Shown piece after piece: positions 25,307 to 33,587 of a stretch of DNA of 64,000 bases. The position numbers and the translations under genes are program-made. Origin of the DNA: Spirochaetae bacterium HGW-Spirochaetae-1. GTDB lineage: Bacteria > Spirochaetota > UBA4802 > UBA5550. How positions within the stretch are numbered: the first letter of the stretch is position 1; each line of letters begins with the position of its first letter. The notes beneath the pieces are model-generated. The model was not told where the DNA came from and did no database searches. It worked only from the letters and a program-made list of their open reading frames with translations. The stretch is from contig PGXY01000001.1 of assembly GCA_002839375.1 (NCBI GenBank), forward strand, positions 1 through 64,000. The letters run 5' to 3'.

Positions 25307-27937
25307 ATGCAGAAAGTAATGGACTTGAGACATTCATTTATAGAATTTTTCCGGGAAAAAAACCATCGCATCGTGCCTTCAAGTTCCCTGGTGCCGAAGG
25401 ATGATCCCACGCTGCTCTTTACGACGGCCGGCATGGTCCAGTTCAAACCCATGTTTGCCGGCACCGTTGACCTGGAATATACCAGGGCTGCCTCGGTCCA
25501 GAAGTGTTTCCGAACCAGTGACCTGGAAAATGTGGGTAAAACAAAACGGCACCTGACCTTGTTCGAGATGCTGGGGAATTTCTCCTTCGGTGATTATTTC
25601 AAAAAGGAGGCCATAGAATTCGCCTGGGAATATTCAACATCAGTGATAGGGTTTTCCCCGGAGAAAATATGGGTCTCCATTTATCAGGATGATGACGAGG
25701 CATTTGATATATGGCACCGGCATATCGGTGTGCCGGCTGAAAAAATAGTACGGCTGGGGAAGGAGGACAATTTCTGGGGGCCCGCCGGAGACAGCGGAGC
25801 ATGTGGTCCCTGCTCAGAACTCTATCTCGACCGCGGAGCGGAATTTGGCTGTGGGGCAAGTGACTGTAAACCGGGATGTGAGTGTGAACGCTTCCTCGAA
25901 TACTGGAACCTGGTATTCAACCAGTTTAACCAGGACATTAATGGAAAACTCCACCCCCTCCCCCGTACCGGTATTGATACCGGCATGGGCCTGGAACGGC
26001 TTGCCACCCTCGTGCAGAATGTCGATTCCATATATGAGACCGATGAATTCAGGGGGCTCATTGAATTTATCACTGAAAAAACCGGTGTTTCTTATACAGG
26101 AGAAAATATCGTTCCCATGCGGGTCATGGCTGAACATGCCAGGGCACTGACCTTTGCCATGTCCGACGGCATTTATCCCTCCAATGACGGAAGGGGATAT
26201 GTTCTTCGTCGTATACTGCGACGGGCCCTCAGGTACAGCAGGCAGATAGGCATTAAAGATCCCTTCATTTACAGCATGGCTGATCCTGTTGTCCGCATAA
26301 TGGGAGACTTTTATCCGGAAATTAAGGGCTCGGTGAAAAACGTCAAGGCCGTCATCGAATCGGAGGAAAAGCGCTTCCTGGAAACCATTGAAAACGGCAT
26401 GGACCGACTTGAGGAGATTATAAAATCGGCCAGGAAAAAGGGCGACGCCGTCATTTCCGGCAAGGATGTTTTTGTTCTTTACGACACATTCGGATTTCCA
26501 CTGGAGATGACCGAGGAGATCGTCCTTGAACAGGGATTAAAAGCGGACAGGGATGGATTTGAACAAGAGATGGAGGCCCAGCGGAAACGCGGCAAGGAAA
26601 GCTGGAAGGGAGCCGAAGCGGGCCTGGAAAAACTCTTTGAGGACGGGGCCCGGAAGGCCGGTGATACCGTATTCAGGGGATACGACGAAAATGAAACGGA
26701 AAGTGTTATCCAATTACTCTATGACCACAACGAGGAAAAGGAAATTCTGAGTCAGGGGGAGAAGGGGCTTGTCATACTTAAAGAAACGTCCTTTTACGGT
26801 GAGTCCGGCGGCCAGGTAGGTGATGTAGGCGAAATAATCACTGATTCCGGTGCTGTTTTCCGGGTAGACGATACGAAAAAATATAATAAGACCATTATTC
26901 ATGTGGGCGAAATAACACGGGGCGAGCTCAGGAAGGGCGGGGCTGCCATAGCGCGGATAGACACGGTGAACCGGAATCTTATCAGGGCGAACCATACGGC
27001 CACGCATCTCCTTCAGGCGGCGCTCCGATTCGTTCTGGGAGAGCACGTCAAGCAGGCCGGCTCCATTGTTGATCCGGAAAGGCTCAGGTTTGATTTTTCC
27101 CACTTCAACGCCATGTCCGATGAAGAGATACAGCGGGTGGAATCCTTAGTCAATGAGAAGATATGGGAAAATGTCGAGGTCGCTACGGAAAAAATGAAGC
27201 TTGATGACGCGGTAAAAAGCGGGGCCATGGCCGTTTTTGATGAAAAGTATGAGGATGCGGTCCGTGTCATCACCGTCGATAAATTCAGTAAAGAACTCTG
27301 CGGCGGCACGCATGTGGACAACACGGGTAAAATCGGCGTTTTCAAGATCGTACGGGAATCTTCACCGGGGGCCGGCGTGCGGAGAGTCGAGGCCACGACG
27401 CTGAAGGGAGTCCTTGACCGGTATGCGGTGCAGGAAAAACTGCTTGCCGGTGTCGTGGAAAAACTTAATGTTACGGAAGGAGATGTTCTGAAAAGACTTG
27501 AGGATGTAGTGGAAAAGTCCCGGTCTCTTGAAAAGGAACTGGAGAAAATAAAGAAACAGAATCTCAACTCGGGCATCGATGAGATAATGGCTTCAGGATC
27601 AGTTGTAAAAGGCGTCAAAATTATTACGCATCACTTTACCGGCGTGGAAACGGCACAGCTCCGGGAACTGTCCGACGCAATCCGGGAGAGGGAGCAGAAT
27701 GCCCTGGTTTGCCTGGGCTCCGAAGTGGAAGGCAAGGCTGTTCTGCTCTATGCCGCCACGAAGAAGGCCGTGGATGCAGGCATCGACTGCGGGGCGCTTA
27801 TAAAGGAAACGGTGAAACTTGTGGGCGGCGGCGGCGGCGGCCGCAAGGACATGGCACAGGCCGGCGGAAAGACGCCTGCGGGACTGAAGAACGCCCTTGA
27901 TGAGGCCCTGAAGCTGGCGTCATCAATGATTAAATAG
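25307..27937 (+). CDS. alaS: Alanine--tRNA ligase
   Basis: 876 residues, full length. Class II catalytic core from MDLRHSFIEFFREKNHRIVP, with TLLFTTAGMVQFKP and GDNFWG-like ATP-site segments; the editing domain has the zinc-binding HTATHLL and CGGTHV motifs; the C-Ala domain ends with VGGGGGGRKDMAQAGG. It charges tRNA-Ala and clears mischarged Ser/Gly. GAGG lies upstream of the ATG. Convergent with the LtaS-like gene. Confidence 0.98.
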   Translation: MQKVMDLRHSFIEFFREKNHRIVPSSSLVPKDDPTLLFTTAGMVQFKPMFAGTVDLEYTRAASVQKCFRTSDLENVGKTKRHLTLFEMLGNFSFGDYFKKEAIEFAWEYSTSVIGFSPEKIWVSIYQDDDEAFDIWHRHIGVPAEKIVRLGKEDNFWGPAGDSGACGPCSELYLDRGAEFGCGASDCKPGCECERFLEYWNLVFNQFNQDINGKLHPLPRTGIDTGMGLERLATLVQNVDSIYETDEFRGLIEFITEKTGVSYTGENIVPMRVMAEHARALTFAMSDGIYPSNDGRGYVLRRILRRALRYSRQIGIKDPFIYSMADPVVRIMGDFYPEIKGSVKNVKAVIESEEKRFLETIENGMDRLEEIIKSARKKGDAVISGKDVFVLYDTFGFPLEMTEEIVLEQGLKADRDGFEQEMEAQRKRGKESWKGAEAGLEKLFEDGARKAGDTVFRGYDENETESVIQLLYDHNEEKEILSQGEKGLVILKETSFYGESGGQVGDVGEIITDSGAVFRVDDTKKYNKTIIHVGEITRGELRKGGAAIARIDTVNRNLIRANHTATHLLQAALRFVLGEHVKQAGSIVDPERLRFDFSHFNAMSDEEIQRVESLVNEKIWENVEVATEKMKLDDAVKSGAMAVFDEKYEDAVRVITVDKFSKELCGGTHVDNTGKIGVFKIVRESSPGAGVRRVEATTLKGVLDRYAVQEKLLAGVVEKLNVTEGDVLKRLEDVVEKSRSLEKELEKIKKQNLNSGIDEIMASGSVVKGVKIITHHFTGVETAQLRELSDAIREREQNALVCLGSEVEGKAVLLYAATKKAVDAGIDCGALIKETVKLVGGGGGGRKDMAQAGGKTPAGLKNALDEALKLASSMIK

Positions 27938-27973
27938 GCAGAATTTAATTTACCTGTCGGCGGGGAAGGGCGG

Positions 27974-29755
27974 TTACATCCGTGCCTTGTCTTCCCGTGA
28001 TGATGTTGATGCGGCGACCTTGTTGATGTATTCAGAAAAATAGTTGCTTCGAATGATAAGATCGCCGATATCAAAAGCGGTTTTCCTGTGCATAAGCTCC
28101 TTCGGACTTACCTTGGCATCGTCGCTTAAATATTCATCGGGATATGTAAGCGCGTAACTATCCCTTGTGGTAATCATGTTTTTTCCCATTATGTGGCCGG
28201 CATATTTTCCCGGATCAATACCCATGATGTATGCAATGGCGGGATAGGCATCGACCTGTGCAGTGATCCTTGATATGACGGCAGGTGCAACGCCGGGGAT
28301 ATGCATGATAAAGGGGACTTCCCGTCCCGGCTTCTGTATCCAGGCCAGGGAAGTATCACGCCTGACAATTTCTCCGTATTTCAGGTAGGGTATGTGGTCC
28401 CCGTAAAGTATGATGATACTGTCATCATATAATCCACTCTGTTTCAGGTTGGCAATGAATTTTCCCAGCGAAGCATCGAGTTTATGGATTGCCTCAAAAT
28501 AGCCGTTGATATTAAGGAGATCCGCTCCCAGGTGTGTTTCAATGGTGATGATTATGCTGAAAAAAGGCTTCTCAAGACTCTTCATGATTGATATGCTCTT
28601 GTCAAAAACCTTCTCGTCATCATTGATCCATTCTTTTTTACCAAACATTTTTTCCGCATCATAGAACTCATCTATGCCCAGGGACGGATAACTCTCCCCC
28701 CTGTTCCAGAAACTTTTCTGGTTGCCGTGAAATGCCGCTGTAGTGTATCCCTCATCTTTCAGCAGACTGGGCAGGGCCGTGTAATAATTACCGGGATATC
28801 GGAAAAAAGTGCTGCCCTTCATGAGCGGGAAAATCGATGTTAAAAGAATTAATTCGGCATCGGAGGTTCCGCCATGGAAATTCTGACAATGGTGATGGCT
28901 GAAGTACATACTTTCTTTTATTAAGCGGTTAACATTGGGAGTCAGTTCCCGGTTGTTATGTTTTCTGTTGATGACAAAATTACCCAGGGCTTCACACTGG
29001 ATGACTATGATATTTTTCTTTTTACCGACACCGAAAAGCTCATCACGATATTGAAATGAATTGTATTGTTTATTATCCTCAAGCCAATGCTTGATTTGGT
29101 CCTGGTCATGAGTGTTCAGGCTCAGCCTGGTTCTGCTGGTGACGGTGATAAAGAAATCGATGAACTGGTATTCCACAATATTATAATGAATCAGATTTTC
29201 CCACTCCCTCCAGGGATAGAGAAGAGGCTTGTTTTGAACGAATTTCATGTGAACCGGCACAATAAGCATTAAAATCATGCCGATTGAGAAGGCCATGGAA
29301 GACAGAGCTTTTTTCCTTTCTATGATCTGCTTTTTTATCCCGGGCAGTAAAAACAGCAGAATGAAGGGCACATCAAACAGCATTACCAGGTCCGAAAAGG
29401 ACATAAGCGACCAGATGGAATTGCCCAGGCCCTGCAGGTTCGCAAGCTGGAGCAGGGCATACAGGCTCACGGGACGGGTAAAATACCGGATGTACACGAT
29501 CTGTGTCACGATGAGCAGGGACGACAGCGCATATACGGTAAAGGCATAGATGAACCGGTTGCGGTTCTGTCTGAAGAGGAACCAGACTGAATAAAGAACA
29601 AGGATAGTGCCGATGATGTTCAGACCGTAGGCAGCTGAGGGTCTGTACTGAATTTCCATGAAAGAGGGGCTGATAATGAGTTTTATCGACAAAAGAAGTC
29701 CCAGCACGGGCATGTAATAGTTCTGTCGTATGTTCTGGATTGATTGTCTGATCAT
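27974..29755 (-). CDS. LTA-synthase-like membrane sulfatase-fold phosphotransferase
   Basis: 593 residues: five N-terminal membrane helices (to about residue 175), then an extracytoplasmic alkaline-phosphatase-fold domain. NIIVIQCEALGNF supplies the metal-binding Glu, HGGTSDAEL the nucleophile Thr, and GDHIPYL the distal metal ligands. Relatives transfer glycerol phosphate or phosphoethanolamine from phospholipid to surface polymers or glucans. A Gram-negative cell would not make true lipoteichoic acid, so a periplasmic glucan or LPS-like acceptor is more likely (inference). The FN3 protein gene lies just upstream on the same strand. Confidence 0.9.
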   Translation of the reverse strand: MIRQSIQNIRQNYYMPVLGLLLSIKLIISPSFMEIQYRPSAAYGLNIIGTILVLYSVWFLFRQNRNRFIYAFTVYALSSLLIVTQIVYIRYFTRPVSLYALLQLANLQGLGNSIWSLMSFSDLVMLFDVPFILLFLLPGIKKQIIERKKALSSMAFSIGMILMLIVPVHMKFVQNKPLLYPWREWENLIHYNIVEYQFIDFFITVTSRTRLSLNTHDQDQIKHWLEDNKQYNSFQYRDELFGVGKKKNIIVIQCEALGNFVINRKHNNRELTPNVNRLIKESMYFSHHHCQNFHGGTSDAELILLTSIFPLMKGSTFFRYPGNYYTALPSLLKDEGYTTAAFHGNQKSFWNRGESYPSLGIDEFYDAEKMFGKKEWINDDEKVFDKSISIMKSLEKPFFSIIITIETHLGADLLNINGYFEAIHKLDASLGKFIANLKQSGLYDDSIIILYGDHIPYLKYGEIVRRDTSLAWIQKPGREVPFIMHIPGVAPAVISRITAQVDAYPAIAYIMGIDPGKYAGHIMGKNMITTRDSYALTYPDEYLSDDAKVSPKELMHRKTAFDIGDLIIRSNYFSEYINKVAASTSSREDKARM

Positions 29756-29851
29756 AATGATACCGTTGATATGCGGAATGAATTAATAGGTGATACCGTC
29801 ATAAATTGGGCGGTTTTTCTGTCAATACTTCTTATAAAAAATATATAAATA

Positions 29852-31207
29852 TTAGCCTTTTTTTTCAGCCTTTTCCATCTCTTTTTGCAGCTTTTTATCA
29901 CTGGTACTGAGCATGATAGTGTTGGAACGCCAGTTTGAATAGTTTTTAAAGTACTCCGTGGACATGCCGATGGCTTCATAATAGGGAATGAAGATAACGG
30001 TCCCATCTTTGCGGGTGATCGGTTTATCCCCGCGGGGAATGCAGTAAAAAATTGCGTTATTCATAAGACGGGTGAAAAGATCCTGGGTAAAGATACGTTC
30101 TGACAGGGTCAGCGTTTTAAAGGCTACGGTGCTTGGCTTATTATACATCTCGAGATTGGTTTGTGCATCGGGAAAAGAAAATTGCAATCGAAGTTTGTTC
30201 CCCGTGATATTGGATTGCGGTATAAGCAGACGATATTTGCCGGCTCGGGGAATGGACAGTTTTTGAATTTGTGCATCATTTGTTGAAACGGTAATACGTC
30301 TGAAAGGATATGTTTCCTTGCCATAGTAGGGGTTCAGGGTCATGTCCAGGAGCAGATCACTGTCTGCCTGGGGCAATGATACTTCGATGGAAGCTTCACC
30401 GCCGTTATTCCATTGCTGTTCTTTTTCTTTGATGCCAAGGCCCGATATGGTATATTGGCCGGCATTTCCCGCTGTCCCGAAAGAAATTTTTGTAAGTACA
30501 TGATGCAAGGGTGTGCTGCCGTCATAAATGCGGAATAATTTTTTGGAATAAAATTTGACCATGTATTTCTCATTTTTTGTGAAAAACACCTGTCTGTTCC
30601 CGTAATCAATGGTATGCCGGTCAAAATCATTCAGAATGATAAGTGTGCCGTTTTTTATATAGGAGCCGGCTATAAACATGATAATCGAGAGTTCGATGCG
30701 GTTCATGTGATATTTTTCAAGAAAGGCCAGTTCTTTAACTGCGGCATCTTTCTGCTTCAGGTCGGAGATTACGGGCATATTTCTGTTTTTCGAACGCAAA
30801 ATGGCGTTTAAGTTCTCTCCTTTCAGGGGACCTATTTTCCTGTAACCCCATTCCGGAACGGTCATAATCGGTGGCGTGTTCCCTTTTACCATCTGTATTC
30901 TGTACCAGTATTTAATTCCGGGTTCGGCTGTTTTATCAATATATGAATTGCTAGTGCTTTCACCTATAAAATCCCATGGTCCGCGGGTAAGGGTTGAGCG
31001 GAAAATTCGGGATCTTGTACCGGAATTGATATTCTCCCAGTTGAGTTTGACAGCCTGATTTGTATCGCCCCTGGAAATTTTGATTTCATTCTTGCCGGGA
31101 CTTTTCCCTGTTTGAGTCACTACCGGAGTGTCATCGGCCGAAAGGGGAATTATGAGGGCGATTATGGAAAAAAAGGATATTATGAATATATTGCTGCTCG
31201 TTTTCAT
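29852..31207 (-). CDS. Exported protein with a fibronectin type III-like domain
   Basis: 451 residues. Signal peptide to about residue 24 (FSIIALIIPLSA). Residues about 48-107 fit an FN3 domain (AVKLNWENINSGTRSRIFRS, then GIKYWYRIQMVKG). The rest has no recognised family: a helical part (IELSIIMFIAGSYIKN), a beta-rich region, and a C-terminal Lys/Glu-rich helix. Probably periplasmic or surface. 96 bases upstream of the LtaS-like gene on the same strand. Confidence 0.75.
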   Translation of the reverse strand: MKTSSNIFIISFFSIIALIIPLSADDTPVVTQTGKSPGKNEIKISRGDTNQAVKLNWENINSGTRSRIFRSTLTRGPWDFIGESTSNSYIDKTAEPGIKYWYRIQMVKGNTPPIMTVPEWGYRKIGPLKGENLNAILRSKNRNMPVISDLKQKDAAVKELAFLEKYHMNRIELSIIMFIAGSYIKNGTLIILNDFDRHTIDYGNRQVFFTKNEKYMVKFYSKKLFRIYDGSTPLHHVLTKISFGTAGNAGQYTISGLGIKEKEQQWNNGGEASIEVSLPQADSDLLLDMTLNPYYGKETYPFRRITVSTNDAQIQKLSIPRAGKYRLLIPQSNITGNKLRLQFSFPDAQTNLEMYNKPSTVAFKTLTLSERIFTQDLFTRLMNNAIFYCIPRGDKPITRKDGTVIFIPYYEAIGMSTEYFKNYSNWRSNTIMLSTSDKKLQKEMEKAEKKG

Positions 31208-31280
31208 AGGTACAATATAGTTAAAAAAGATTTTCCGGCAAGCACTTTTATATTACCTGTTTTCTTGAATCATGCTTCTG

Positions 31281-31400
31281 TTATAAGGGAACCTCTATAA
31301 ATTAGATTTTGGAAGTTCCCTTGTGGGCACAAGCATAGGAAAAATCAGGTTTTTTCATTTTTTGGTTAATGAAAAACCTGATTTTTAGAGGTGCCCATAA
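31281..31400. repeat. Complete 120-bp inverted-end element
   Basis: Left end TTATAAGGGAACCTCTATAA, right end read inward TTATGGGCACCTCTAAAAAT, an imperfect terminal inverted repeat of about 28 bases. An inner pair ggaagttcccttgtgggcac and the palindrome around aatcaggtttttt/aaaaaacctgatt can fold. No ORF. Closely related copies are at 32979, 49372 and 61541. Confidence 0.8.
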
Positions 31401-31477
31401 ATAATTTTATATTCATGAGGGAGTGATGTGCTGGATAATATATATTGTCTTACAGTACTTGCGGGTTCAATTTATAT

Positions 31478-32761
31478 TTATCGTGAAACATGCCAGTCAA
31501 AGACTTTCTCGGTCCTGTTTTTCCCTTTTTTCCTGGCGTTAAAGAGGAGAGAATCTGCTTTTTTTATAAGCTCATTGGCGGTCTCCCCCTCGAATTGTAC
31601 GGCGCCTGCGCTGAGGGTAATGGTGTTGTCTTTAATTTTGATTCTGTTTGCTGCTTTGCGGATACTCTCGGCAATACTAAAAGCATTATCAAAAGAAACA
31701 TCGGGGAGAATAACAAGGAAAGAGGCGCCGCTGTAACGTCCCAGTATAGCATTTTTACTGATTCCGCTTCTAATTATATCGGCGATGGTAATGATAACCT
31801 TATCGCCGGTCTGATGACCGAATGCATCGTTGATGAACATGAAATGATCTATCCCGAAGAGAAGAAGCGAAAGGCTGCCTTTTACGGACTTTGTTTTTCT
31901 TATCTCTTCCTCGAGTTGCTCGAACAGGTACTGATGATTATAGACGCCCGTGAGTTGATCCGTGCTGACTACGGTCTCAAGCCTGGAGTTCTTTCTTTCA
32001 ATTTCCTGCAGGAGCACATATGTCCTGGCATTGGCTATTAAACGGGCCATGAATATGCTCTGGTTGAAGGGCTTCAGCATGTAATCATCGGCACCGGATA
32101 GAAGGATGCTGGATATGACCTTGTAGTTATCAATTCCCGAGATGGCAATGATGACTGAATCGGGGAATCTCTTCCGGATTTCAATGATGACCTGCTCCCC
32201 TGAAATTCCCGGCAGAATGAGGTCGATAAAATAGATGTGATACTGCTTTTCGCTATCCAGCAGTTTTTCCGCCTTTGAAAAAAAATCAACCTTTGTAATG
32301 CCATTGAGCCGCAACAGGTTTTCAACGATGCTCAGTTCCATCCTGCTGTCATCGAGGACGGCCACTTCCATATTTTTAAGCTGTTCCCGGATCCCGCTCT
32401 TTTCTGTCAATGTGTCCACGAATGAAAGCAATTGGTCTCTGAATGTAGGGTCCTTGGGGATGTAATCAATAACGCCAAGAGAAAACATTTTTTTCCGTAC
32501 TTCCATGGAATCATTGCCGGTGATCATGACAATGGGGATGTTTTTATAGGGACTATTGTTAATGTCGCGTATCAGCTTTTCACCACCGCCTCCCCTGATT
32601 TCAAGAGCCGTGATTATAAGATCGATCTTTCTGTCCCGGATAATTTCCATGGCCGTGGAAACATCGTCGGCGGAATAACAGGTGAACCCGTTTCTGGAAA
32701 AAATATCCTTCACTATATGCTTGAAAAACGAGCTGTTGTCGACATGAAGTATGGCGAACAT
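31478..32761 (-). CDS. REC-REC-GGDEF response regulator with degenerate catalytic motif
   Basis: 427 residues, the PleD-like order. REC1 (1-120) has VDNSS at the acidic site, but the phospho-acceptor strand reads LIITALEIRG, so Ala stands where Asp is expected. REC2 (about 130-245) keeps the acceptor in YFIDLILPG and the Lys in LKPFN. The GGDEF domain (about 265-420) reads RYSGASFLVILPD where RxGGDEF belongs, so GGDEF is SGASF and cyclase activity should be lost. It may bind nucleotide or act through protein contact. Confidence 0.92.
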   Translation of the reverse strand: MFAILHVDNSSFFKHIVKDIFSRNGFTCYSADDVSTAMEIIRDRKIDLIITALEIRGGGGEKLIRDINNSPYKNIPIVMITGNDSMEVRKKMFSLGVIDYIPKDPTFRDQLLSFVDTLTEKSGIREQLKNMEVAVLDDSRMELSIVENLLRLNGITKVDFFSKAEKLLDSEKQYHIYFIDLILPGISGEQVIIEIRKRFPDSVIIAISGIDNYKVISSILLSGADDYMLKPFNQSIFMARLIANARTYVLLQEIERKNSRLETVVSTDQLTGVYNHQYLFEQLEEEIRKTKSVKGSLSLLLFGIDHFMFINDAFGHQTGDKVIITIADIIRSGISKNAILGRYSGASFLVILPDVSFDNAFSIAESIRKAANRIKIKDNTITLSAGAVQFEGETANELIKKADSLLFNARKKGKNRTEKVFDWHVSR

Positions 32762-32793
32762 ATTGATACCCTGTTTGTCATGAATTAACCTTT

Positions 32794-32853
32794 ATATCTC
32801 ATCGCGGGAGATGAGATATGGCGATCAGGAATGCCTGTCTGCAATGAGACAGG
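32794..32853. promoter_or_regulatory. Two adjacent perfect hairpins
   Basis: Stem 1: atatctcatc (32794-32803) with gatgagatat (32810-32819), 10 bp. Stem 2: cctgtct (32834-32840) with agacagg (32847-32853), 7 bp. Neither has a T tail. They fall in the 5' region of the minus-strand regulator gene; role unknown. Confidence 0.5.
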
Positions 32854-32978
32854 ACAGAGACGGTCTTGTAAAGGACTTTTATTATATGCATGAGATATGG
32901 TGTGGGAATATTACGAATGTGACATAAAAATGTTGTTGCATTTTTTAAAACCCGTGTTTATACCTGTTGTAAATATTC

Positions 32979-33073
32979 TTATGGGCAGCTCTAAAAATAA
33001 GGTATTTAATTATTTAAACCTTGAAAAAACTTGATTTTTCCAATGTTCGTGTCTACAAGGGAACATTCATAAT
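32979..33073. repeat. Copy of the inverted-end element, reverse orientation
   Basis: Starts TTATGGGCAGCTCTAAAAAT and ends tacaagggaacattcataa, so it carries the GGGCA end on the left and the GGGAAC end on the right, about 95 bp. It lies 33 bases before the cheX start. Confidence 0.7.
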
Positions 33074-33105
33074 AAGAAACAGATTAATATTTTCCGGAGT
33101 TTCAT

Positions 33106-33564
33106 ATGAGCAGCAGTGACAGATATTCAAAATTAATTGTCCGGTCCGTAAATCATATTTTCAAAAAGTTTCTGGGCGATCAGAATATCTCCGAGGTATA
33201 CGAGATGCAGTCCGACGGGAATGATCACCAGGTAGCCGTGGAGATAAACGGCACTCTGAAGGGTGAAATAATAATCAACCTTCCCGAAACCACGCTTAAC
33301 CTTCTGACAAAGAAATTTGTCGGTTCAGGCAACTCACGATCCATCAAAAAGCATTATGGTGATGTGGCCGGTGAAATCGCCAATCTGATCACCGGGACTT
33401 TCGCAAATCAGATGCAATTCGACAATCATGATATCATTCTTTCTCCGCCGGAATTCAATGATGACCCCATCTCCATGAAGGCTCTCTACGATAATATCAA
33501 CATCTCTTTTACGTCTAGTTATGGCGGATTTGATGTGGATCTTTATTACAAGGAAGACCTGTAA
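33106..33564 (+). CDS. CheX-like chemotaxis phosphatase
   Basis: 152 residues with the CheC/CheX alpha-helix motif DVAGEIANLITGTFANQM, in which the Glu and Asn of the ExxN pair dephosphorylate CheY-P in the family. The beta core EINGTLKGEIIINLPE is typical of CheX. CCGGAG upstream of the ATG. The nearest receivers lie on the other strand (REC-REC at 31478); no che cluster is in the window. Confidence 0.85.
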   Translation: MSSSDRYSKLIVRSVNHIFKKFLGDQNISEVYEMQSDGNDHQVAVEINGTLKGEIIINLPETTLNLLTKKFVGSGNSRSIKKHYGDVAGEIANLITGTFANQMQFDNHDIILSPPEFNDDPISMKALYDNINISFTSSYGGFDVDLYYKEDL

Positions 33565-33587
33565 GACGCTTCCCGCGTGAGAATCCG

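Larger units (their letters stand above)
32762..33105. other. 344-bp divergent intergenic region with hairpins and an element copy
   Basis: It lies between the REC-REC-GGDEF gene (minus) and cheX (plus). It contains two hairpins (32794-32819 and 32834-32853) and a copy of the dispersed element (32979-33073). No protein gene is supportable. Confidence 0.6.
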
